Positions 14,867 to 25,300 of a DNA stretch of 44,105 bases are shown here, one piece after another. A program made the translations under genes and the position numbers. Source of the DNA: a virus; the IMG/VR virus record IMGVR_UViG_3300006165_001513, positions 1 through 44,105 of that record, one strand, 5' to 3'. Each line of letters opens with the position of its first letter. Position 1 is the stretch's first letter. The notes below the pieces were generated by a model, which saw only the letters and a program-made list of their open reading frames with translations, was not told the DNA's origin and searched no databases.

Positions 14867-15221
14867 GTTAAACAAACCAACAACAGACGATCTCAGCAAA
14901 TTTGATATTGTATGGCGACCTGATACAATTGTTGAAGATGCTGTAAGACACTTTAAAGAACACGTAGGTGAATGGATATATCCAGGCAAGTCGTACTTTG
15001 TTGCGATCTGTTATGCTACGTGGATCGCTAATGAATTTAATGAAAATCTTATAGAAGTATTAGACGATATTGATTTACTTCCAGGTGACCCGCACTTCCT
15101 ACCGTATTGCCAAGCTAGTGAAACTTATGACCAAATTCTCAAGAATTTAAAATGGCATGATACTGACGGCATGGTTCCAGATGTTCGTAAATACTATGAT
15201 GAAGAGATGCATTATGATTGA
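14829..15221 (+). CDS. Unrecognised small protein after the halogenase
   Basis: From the ATG at 14829 this protein has 130 residues and starts MKEWQARQEIYRRLNKP. The upstream TTG at 14814 is less likely, because GAGGGGAAGG lies only 5 bases before the ATG. The middle segment (GKSYFVAICYATWIANEFNEN) and DLLPGDPHFLPY look like a compact helical fold. I recognise no family and see no signal peptide or metal motif. Its sole link is position: it overlaps the halogenase gene by 38 bases and the next gene by 8. It might assist the halogenase or be an unrelated phage gene caught in the operon. Confidence 0.7.
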   Translation: MKEWQARQEIYRRLNKPTTDDLSKFDIVWRPDTIVEDAVRHFKEHVGEWIYPGKSYFVAICYATWIANEFNENLIEVLDDIDLLPGDPHFLPYCQASETYDQILKNLKWHDTDGMVPDVRKYYDEEMHYD

Positions 15222-15774
15222 TAAGATTATGCCTACTTTGATTGAGAATAAGTGGTCTACTGACGGTGAGCAGAGATTTTATAGACCTGAATCGTTTCAC
15301 AATCTACCTACATTCGTTTCAAAAGTTGGAATAGAGTTAATTGGCGTGAGTGAAAAAAGTATCAATGTTACATATGATAATCATCCTACTAAAAAGATAT
15401 TAAAGGTTTTTAACGTAACAAAGAAGCATGCGTATTGTGATTATTATGCTATAGAGATTTTTGATGATCATCAGGTGTTAAAGATATACGATCAAGATCT
15501 TTCGAAGTATCCATTGCCATCATTACCGCCCGGATCAAGATTAGATCCTCTTAAATCAGGAATAGGTATTCAATATCCCGATAGCGATGTAGCAAAGATT
15601 TATTTTTTGCATGATGATGTAAGCGTTGTGCATGAATGGTTTAAAGATATGAATCCAGTGAAAGCTGACGCTGTTTCAAGACTTACTTATTTTGGTTTAG
15701 AATATAATTTAAAAACTTTATTATTGACAAACCTTTCACAATATGACATATACGAGGAAGAAGATCTTGGGTAA
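15214..15774 (+). CDS. Unrecognised 186-residue protein
   Basis: I chose ATG 15214 (MIDKIMPTLIENKWSTDGEQRFY). It has GAAGAGA a few bases before it and overlaps the previous stop by 8 bases. A start at 15157 would add a 19-residue stretch that reads as part of the previous gene in another frame. The protein contains a beta-rich stretch around residues 60-80 (SINVTYDNHPTKKILKVFNV) and LPSLPPGSRLDPL, which may be a loop. No recognisable family, signal peptide or metal site is visible. It belongs to the operon's 3' part, between the small protein and the P-loop NTPase. Confidence 0.7.
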   Translation: MIDKIMPTLIENKWSTDGEQRFYRPESFHNLPTFVSKVGIELIGVSEKSINVTYDNHPTKKILKVFNVTKKHAYCDYYAIEIFDDHQVLKIYDQDLSKYPLPSLPPGSRLDPLKSGIGIQYPDSDVAKIYFLHDDVSVVHEWFKDMNPVKADAVSRLTYFGLEYNLKTLLLTNLSQYDIYEEEDLG

Positions 15775-16351
15775 AGCAAATAAAAGAATAGCGGTAGTAG
15801 GTGCACACGGTGTAGGTAAGAATACTATCGCAATCAAATTGCTTGAGCGTGAGAAGTTTAGTCAACGTGGCGTTAATGTAACTTATATGCCTGAGACCGT
15901 ACGATCAACTATGTTTATGGACCACAACATTCTGGGTAAAGAGATCGGTGGTAATTATTATTCAGTCAGTTGGTTATTCCATAGACATTGGAGCCAAATG
16001 CTTGAACACGAATACAGTTGCGATGTGTTTATCTCTAAACGTCTTCCACTAGATTACGTAGTATTTAATGAAGTTGCGTATCAGTTAGGGATGGTTGATA
16101 GATTGCTCGAGCCTACATATACGCTATTAGCAGTAGATCAAGCAAAAGAGTTTGATGAAGTTTGGTTTGTAAGGCATAATTCTGAACACGAAATGGTTGA
16201 AGATAGTGTAAGGCAAGGAGATGCTGGTAGCGCTGACCTCCAACCATTATGGGATAAGCGCTACAAAGACATCATTGATAATTGGAATATTCCTGTAATT
16301 GAAGGAACGTGTGGAGAGTTGCTAGCTCTCCACTTTGATGTTAAACCTTAA
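15743..16351 (+). CDS. P-loop NTPase / kinase-like protein with altered Walker A
   Basis: This 202-residue protein begins with a beta strand and the phosphate-binding loop GAHGVGKNT (residues 20-28). YMPETVR and DVFISKRLPLDYVVFNEVAYQ follow, and the C-terminus has DEVWFVRHN. The order recalls AAA-type or nucleoside-kinase-like NTPases of phages (NadR/thymidylate-kinase type). The residue after the P-loop lysine is Asn, with Thr next (GKNT), whereas the family norm is Ser/Thr directly after Lys. Two starts compete: ATG 15743, which overlaps the upstream gene by 32 bases, and TTG 15767, with a strong GAGGAAGAAG site and an 8-base overlap. The gene ends 11 bases inside the convergent tail-fibre gene. 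Its role in the operon is unknown. Confidence 0.75.
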   Translation: MTYTRKKILGKANKRIAVVGAHGVGKNTIAIKLLEREKFSQRGVNVTYMPETVRSTMFMDHNILGKEIGGNYYSVSWLFHRHWSQMLEHEYSCDVFISKRLPLDYVVFNEVAYQLGMVDRLLEPTYTLLAVDQAKEFDEVWFVRHNSEHEMVEDSVRQGDAGSADLQPLWDKRYKDIIDNWNIPVIEGTCGELLALHFDVKP

Positions 16352-19300
16352 CTTCTACTTCGCCGTTTTCGCTATCACTTAGAGCGATACCAATGATCTC
16401 GTAGCTATTCACGCCTGGGGTGCCATAATCAACACCCTTGGCTTTACCATCAGCGTCTGGGATAACCCATTGGCCTTTCTTAACATCACCATTTACTAAG
16501 CATGGAATACGTCCTTTAAGAGCAACGAATGGATTCATTTTTGCTTTCTTAGAAGTACTTCCTGGTTCAATTCCCATATCGTTCATTTGAACAGCTGGGT
16601 TAGTAGAGATAACACCTAATAAAGGCATTCCTGGCTGCCATAAAGTAGCTTCAGAATCACCGTCAAGGTTAACACCAAGAACAGTTGCATTTTCATAGAT
16701 TGCATCAGCAGTATATCTTTCCGCCAAATCCGCCCAACGCGCTGACGTAGCTGTACCAACATATAGACCGTTGTTATCAACATATGATCTATCTGAACCG
16801 TTACGACGGAATTGACAGATTCTGCTTGAGTTACCACCAGCTTCAATATAGAAACGGTTTGAGTGATATTCAATCTTACCAGCATCGTTACCAATGTTAC
16901 CAGTCCAAGACTCGTTGCCAGACTCAATGAAACGTAGAGTTGGTGAGTAACCATCTGTATGACGAGTTTGTAATTGCCATTGACCAGCAGCGTTAAGATC
17001 ACCAGACCAAGTTCTGTCACCATACATCCAACGACACATTGTACCGTTATTAGCTGCTCTAAGTTGCAGAGACATAGATGAACTGTTATTGTTACCAGTG
17101 ATAGCCCAATACTGACCTTGGTATGAATACGAATGCGCACCAGTCGATTGGTTGTACATACCTTCACGGGAATTATCATTGCGGAACCAGTTACGAGCAT
17201 AAACCTCAGTTGCGCGCATGTCGCCGTTTAGGTTAGTGCCTGATGATGGGTTACAATAAAAGCCAGTGTTGTCTGCGTCAATAAAGCTACTAGCATACAT
17301 TGCAGCTGCGTTACCGTTGTTAACACCTAGTACCGGAATTGTTCTCCAAGCTTTAAATCCGCCCCAAGTTGAACGGAATCGTAAGTTCTCAATTGGTCCA
17401 CCAACCATCTGCCAACCGTAACGGCTTGAGCCATTCGAGTAGTGTAATGCCTGAGTACCAACCCAGTGAGATGTACCAGAAGGTTGGTTACCTGGATTTG
17501 ACCAAGAATCAATAAAGCCAGAACCCCAGTTAGCAACTGTGTTCATGTCCTGCGTACCCCAACCCATTGAGCCAACCCAATAGTTTGTATCACTTGTATA
17601 GTTAGGACGACGCATGAATGATTCGGCAGATGATCTAGTCTGGCCAGAGATGTTCATCTGTGCTTTAGTACGAGAGCTTACACCTTCAAATCGTGTTGAG
17701 TTAACTGATGCTCCGTTGAAGTAATAACCGGTGTCATCAGTATCGTAGAAGATCGGAGCTCTCATACTGTTTGTAGAGGTACTGATACCAGATGTCCACA
17801 TTCCAGTACCGATTGCGCTTCGAGTAGTACCGTTATGTTGAACCAACAACTGATGGCTTAAACCAGACTTGGTTTGACCGCCTGCGTTAGTGTGTGACCA
17901 AGCTAGGCCATATAAATTACCAGAACTAGTACCGTTTGCAGGTAAGTTATAAGAAGTACCCATTGACCAAACATGTTGGATTCTTGTAGAACTGTATAGA
18001 CCATACACGCCGTGACCATAATTACTTGCAACCCAAGCTTTTTGTGTGTTCATGTAAGATTGAGCGTTAATATTAACACGGCTTAAGTTAGAAGTAGATG
18101 CTGGATCTACGTAGTAACCACTGCTATTACGATCGTACATAATATTGGCATATAAGTTACCATATATTTCAGTTGTACCACTGTTAGTTCTTAATGCCCA
18201 GCTTCCAGCTTGGTTAAGGAAACCAATGTTGTTGCCGTTATCAGCGTACATATAACCACGAACATTATTACCAGAAGTTGCCATCTGAATTGCTTGTGTG
18301 TTACCAGTACCATACAATCTCCAATTGGTGGTACTTACTGCCATCCAGTGTTGAGCATATGGCGTGCTGTACATACCAGTGCTACCAGTATCGTTACGGA
18401 ACCAACCATCGTTGTATATTTCACCACGGTTATCAATACTGTTAAATACCGAAGTAGATGCTGGATTTGAATAATAAGCAGTGTCATTTCTGTCATATGA
18501 AATTGGGAAGTACGAATTACCTGCACTGTTAATTTCAGCCGCGATAGCGGTTGCGCCATTACCAAAGTAAGTTGAACCACCATCATAGTAGTTAATGTAC
18601 GTGTTGTTGCCGCTTGCAGAATCTAGATGCAAGTTACCATTAGTAGTACATACAGAAGCTGTTGATGTATTATTAACATAACCTTGGCGACCGTCACCGC
18701 CAACTAATAAGTAATTACCCCACGTTGGGTTTGGACCATGCAAAGCACCACCGCGAATACGCTGTGCTGAGTTAGAAGTAGATGTTAGATCTAACTTGTA
18801 ACCTGTACTATCTTCATCATAGAAGATATCAGCATATAAACTATTACCACCACCATCTGGGTTCTCATTGTAAACCGCAACGTTTCTATATGTAGAATAA
18901 GCAGAACCCGAATTAAAGGACTGCTGCCAGATTTTCATGCCAATGCCAGACTTCTTGAACGTTACAAGGTTGTCTGAACCGCCAGAAGAATCTGTATAAG
19001 ATCTCATGTGGAGGTAATCAGCGTAAGGCGCAGAGTCGTTGTTAGCCCAAGAGGTGAAACCAAACGTTAAACGTCCTGCTGGATCTTCGTTAGGTTCAAT
19101 AGTACGGTTATCTTTACGTAGTAATCCACCTGAATAACCATCCACGTTGCCTTGAATAACGTTATCTACTTGCAATGTTAATAGTCTAGAAGTACCATTA
19201 CCATCGATTTTATAAGCAGTGTTATTTGAATCATAATAGATAGGAGCACGCATTTGGTTATTTGCTTCGAAGTAACCGTCTTGAGTACGAGCCTGTTGTC

Positions 19301-22300
19301 CACCGTTATAGTAAAGAATAGTACGAGCATTACGCTCCATGTAAATTGACCATTCGTTATCTGGAGTTTTGAAGCCCCAATGCGAATCATCATCGAAGTA
19401 AATACGTCCACAATCTGTAGAGTTACTATCACGGAAGATGATTGTACCGTTATCAGAGTTATTAGAACGAATACTCATAGTGGTTGCACTATCGTCGTAA
19501 ATATCCCAACCATCATTCATGCTGTACATATTAGCATTAATAACGTTCATTCTAGATGTAGAAGCAAAGTTGCCGTAATATGCAGCATCATCAGGGTCAT
19601 AGAATATTGGTGAACGCATCGAGTTAGGTGCGAAACCGTAACCGCCGCGAGTACCTAGTTGTTCTACGTTATTTGCATATAGAGATACATAGTGAGCATT
19701 ACCACTGCCGCTGCCATCAGTGCGGAATCTTGCAATGTTGTATGCGCCAGATGAACCACCTCTAATATCCAAACCTTGATAAGTGTTCCAACGCATTCCA
19801 TCAAAGCTACCTGAACCAGCTGCGCCTTTTGCACCTGGACCTCCGTAGTATTGGTTCCAAAGAACATGATTTGCATCTGTTCCACCGTTAAACCAAATTG
19901 CGTTGTTGGTGTAATTGCGGCTCATTTGCAGGCCACCAGTTCTTAAAGTAAGGGCTGCAAATATAGATGTACTTGCTGGATCAGCATAATACGCTACGTC
20001 ATTTGAATCGCGGAAGCGAGTAGCATCCACATAACGTCCGGCAATAATATCACCACTAGTATTAAATCTAGCTCGTGATGTTGTACCCTGAACGATTTGT
20101 AAGTTGCCACCAGCGTTTGTAGTTAAGTTATCTGGAGACTCATAGATTTTCCAACCAGAACCACCTGTCCACTCAATACCTTCGTTAGGACCAGGATCGG
20201 CGAATGTTAGATTGTTAACGTTAGTAACACTACCATTATTGAAATTCCAAGTACCTGCAACACTTGCGCCAGATACGGGATCCATATAACGCGCAGTGTT
20301 AGTCTTATCACGGAATCTACTAGCATCTACATTATCTGCTGTAATATCATCAACAGTTAAGTCACCAACGATCGTTGCGTTAGTACCAACATATAAACTT
20401 TCTGACGTGTATAGCTTCATTTGGCCATCAACACGTTTTAGAATTGGAGGACCGTACTCACGTAGCGCGCCACCTGTTGAGTGGTTCATCAGAATTCGGA
20501 TTCTAATATACTTAACACCGGCTCCGTCTGATCCGCTAAACGCGGTGTGAGATGTAGGTATTGTATGATAAGCAGAGAATTTCTGCCAGCTCGTAGATGT
20601 AGTTACCTGACCGCCTGCTACAAAGTATGCAGTACCGGAGTTACCGGCGATAGGTTTCTTATCTTTGTCGAAACGCTCAATACCGTAATAAGTTCTACCA
20701 CCTGAACCACTAATAACTCGTGTCCAGAATTCACCGTAAATTTCTTCACCAGGTTCTACTGAAATCATATCTGAGTTGAATGTGCGGTATTGATCTGTAC
20801 GAACTACGTAACTAGATGCAAAAGGACCGTCGCCATTTTTAACATATTCGGACGTTAAAATATTATTAGATTCATTACCTTGGAGACCCGCAGTATTGCG
20901 TTTTTCCCAATATGCAGTGCCATCAAATAGTGTCTCATCGGCAAGACCTGAACCGTATTGTGGGTTCAAAGAGATATTCTCTCCGCCTGCACTCAATGCA
21001 AAGTTACCAGCTGAAACTTCATTTTGGAAGAAAGCATTACCACTATCTAAATCGATAGCTGCTCTAACAGTGCCAGCGCCAACAAATGATAGCATGTTAT
21101 CGCCAAACTGCGCGTGACGATAAGCTGATGATGTATTAGTAGCCCAAGCAATACCCCAGTTACTAGCAGTATTCCAAATCCATTGGTTTTGATCTTGTGC
21201 TGTTAGGAATTTGTTGTCTGCTCCATCATTAGCAGCAAAGCCTTCCCTGAAGATTTCTCCGCCAACTTTAAGAGCTTCACTACCATTAGTTGCGTCGAGA
21301 TCTAAGAATCTAGTTGTTCCTGACGGTGGATAATAAATTGGAGAACGGAAGCTATTAGCAGCTTTTGCATATCCATTTTCAGCACTAAGTTGCGCAGTAC
21401 CGTTAGCGAAGATTTCAGTGCGGTTATTATCAGTTGCAAGTAATGCCCATTCGTTACGAGTATCGTTATAAAGACCAGCTTGGTTTGTGCCATTAGACAT
21501 AAATGCCCAATCATCACGAATTACGTAACCAGCCCAACCATTTTTAGCACCATCAACTTTGATAGAACCATAATCGCCAGAAGGTGAATCAATTGTGTAT
21601 GTAGAACCATCAACTTGGAATTGATTAGCTCTTACAACATTCATTACTGAAGTAGAAGCTGGATCTGTATAATAAGCAGTGTCATTTGAATCAGTAAATC
21701 TTGGTGCTCTGAATTCTCCGCGAGCTTCAACGTAAGAAGCATCACGTGGACCTTTCATTGCCCAGTTGCCGTTTACGCTATTGTCATGTCCGATCATTGC
21801 CCATTGACCGTTAGTAGCACCGTTTATAGTAACTGGCTGACCAGTGACGCTATTAATAGTATTGCTACCACCGTGATAAGCAAGAGACATACCATATCGA
21901 TCTTGCGCTGCAGCAGTTGAGTTATGTTCAGCAAAGAAGATACGACTTGAACCTTCACCACCTGCATCAGCATTACCTTCAATAGATAAGAATCGACCTT
22001 TCGTATTTGCGCTACCAGCTACACCAAATGAGATGTTATTCATTACTGATGTTGTTGCAGGATCTACATAATACGTAGAATCATTTGAATCGTAATAACG
22101 AGGTGCATATACATTAACAGCAAAATCAGCAGAGTTTGCATCTACGTTAAACCGCTCTACGCCATTTGTAAATAGCTTATAGTTGTTGTTACCTGAGAAA
22201 CCAAAGTAAGCGTCTGTGTTACCTTTATGTTGGATATAATCGTCAAGCTCAATAGTAGCTAAAACAGAAGTACCACTTGGGTGAACAAGATAATCATTGT

Positions 22301-25300
22301 CTGCAGAATCGATTAATCGAGGTCCATACATCCATTGTGAGAAGTTAGCAGAATCATTATCGATATTTACTTGCTGACTTCCGCCAGTAAAGATTTTAAA
22401 TGTATCAGCAGCACTAAATCCAAAGTAAGTATTTGTATCACCGTTGTGGCGAATATAATCATCAAGATCAATACGATTCATTATGGAAGTAGATGCTGGA
22501 TCAGCATAGTAAGCGGGATCATTACCGTCAACAAATCGACCAGCTGATATATTACCCGTAGTGAAAACATCCTTGTTACCACGTACCTTAACGGTAGTGG
22601 GTTCATCCATGTATAAACCGCCGCCAGCACTAAATCCTAATTCGTTAACACCTAAGAATGTAGCTTCGTTAACTGCAGCATCAGCACCATCAGCGTTGTA
22701 AATACTTAAAAGACTGTTTTTGCCTTCAATTGAAATACCGCCAGCAGAATGGAATTTGTTTGCAGCTGGTGTTGTAATAAAGTTTGTAGTTACTGCTGGT
22801 GTTCCGTTAATGAATGAATCAGATCCAGCAACTACTGAACCATCATTAAAGATAGCAAACTTACCACCAGCACCAGTGTCGTACCAATATTGATTTCCAC
22901 CATTATCATTTACGTGATAGATGTTACCAACCGCGTCTGTGCGAATACTATAATCTACTGTACCGACATCACCTAAAGTAAGTAATGATGTACCAGTGGT
23001 GAATGGGTTATTACCCTGCGCCACAGTTTTATTAATAGTAAGAGTTGCACCAGCGCTAGTTGTACCAACACCAACGTTACCACCATTTGGCTGTAAAGCT
23101 AGTGGGAAGTTAGCATCGTCTGATTCTCGACCAGATTGTAATGCAACTGCGTAATCGCCAGCAGCAGCTAAAGAAGCAATATGCAAGTGAACATCTGATC
23201 CACCAATACGTACTGCCGAATCGCTTAAGTCTGAAAGATCATCTGGACGAGTTAAGCTATTTCCAAGGGTAGATCTGCCAGTTACATCAAGTGCAGCATT
23301 TATGTCTGTGTTTAAATTAATATCTACTTTAGTTGTGCTAACTGCGATTTGTTTTGTGCCATTAGTCCATACACCAAATTGATCAGCAGCATCAAATCCA
23401 ATATAAGTATTTGTGTCACCGTTGTGTGTTAAGTAATCGTTGGTATATAATCTTGGTGCATATACATTATTTGTAAATGTTGCTGCAGTGTTAGTAATAT
23501 TTAAACGCTTTGCAGCATTAGTCCATACACCAAATTGATCAGTAGCATCGAAACCAACATAAGTATTTGTATCACCGTTATGGGTAATGTAGTCGTCGAT
23601 ACCAATATCGTTCATTACTGAACTGCCGGCTGGATCTACATAATATGAATTATCGCCAGAATCATAATAACGTGGTGCGTATACATTAACGCCAAAGTCA
23701 GCAGAGTCATTATCAATATTTAATCTTTGAACTGCGTTGGTCCATACACGGAATGTATCGTTAGCACCAAATCCAAAGTAGTTGTTTGTATCGCCCTTGT
23801 GCTGAATGTAATCGTCAAGCTCAATACGAGCCATAACTGATGTACCAGCAAAGTTACCGTAATAAGCTGTGTTATTAGTATCGATGAAAGTTGGAGCACG
23901 GAATGAACCTGGGGCAGAAGTATATGTTGTATTTACTTGTAGCTCAACATTACCGCCTGCTGTAAAGTCTAATCTGTCAGTAGTACCTCTAAACATACCG
24001 GTGTTTGTATCTGAACCAAACGTATATGTTGGCGCTGCGGAAGTACCATTACCACCTTCGATAGTACCGGCCATATTAATGGAATTGCCAACGTTATTAA
24101 AGTCTGCAAAATATGTTTCATCATCGTAATCGTAGAACTTTGGAGCGTATACACCAGAAGAGAATACACCAAATCCGCCAGAGATTTCATTACCGGCAGC
24201 ATTAATGCTTTTATTAAAGTTAAATCTGTTTAAACCGATACCCGAAGATACAATTTCAAAGTTAACTGAATTATCTGTCGCGTTTGTATCATCTTGGATA
24301 TATCGAATATAGCCTTGTCCGGCTGTAGCATTAATGCTAAATCTTTCGTCAGCACTAATACCAATATTAACCGTATTATCTGTTGCACCACTATAAAAAT
24401 CAGCAGAATTTAATACTGAGTTTCCAGCTGGATCTAAGAAGAAAGCGTTGTTATTACGATCAATGAATTTATCAGCAATCACGTCTCCAGTATATTGGAA
24501 AGATGTAGTAGACATTAAGCCTTGCTGTGCACCGCCTAATGTAAATCCAACTTGATCAGAAGCTGGGAAATTGATTAGCGTGTTTGTCTCGCCATTATGA
24601 CGTAAAGCACCTTCTAAATCAATATTGTTTAACGATGATACACCAGAAGGAATAACTTCATAAGCATTATTGTTAATATCGATAAACTTTTGTGCGTAAA
24701 TATCATCTGTTACTTGAACATCACCAGCTGAATCTACTTTAAGCGCGTAGTTGAATGAGGTATTTAAGAAACCAATTTCACCAGCAGATGAATAAATTGT
24801 ACCGTTATTGCCAGCACCATCTAAATAGATATAAGCACCACCAGAACCAGTTCCAATAGTAGCTGAACCTTGAATTCTTGCGTTACCTGAAGTTACTGTA
24901 CCGTTAGATTCTGTACGAAGTTTCGGAACTCCATTGTAACGTAGCTCGCCGTATGATACACCAGATCCTTGATTATAAAACGATGCAACACCAGCTTCAG
25001 CTTCCGTAGCGCCAAGTTTACCTGACAAGAACACTGTACCATCTGATACACCAGAAGCACCACCTGCTTCTATAATGAATGAATTGGCGTAAGATGTGAT
25101 ACTACCTTGTAAAGTAGAAGCATCACCCAGAACCAATCCTAGGGACGGTCCGGCCATTGACCACTTGTCTGCTGCTTCTAACCATTGGAACGACGCATTA
25201 GTTAATGTACCACGTTCAACTTCGATACCACCATTTTCGGAAGGAGCTGAACCAACGTAATTGCTGTTAAGTGTAATAATGTTATCAGCAAGTAGAATTT

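Noticed and set aside
3898-16351. Metabolic role such as PQQ or other cofactor synthesis by the radical SAM cluster
   Set aside because: Other cofactor genes are absent, and the CHxS-tailed protein and lack of metabolic neighbours favour a peptide or protein substrate, though this is not excluded.
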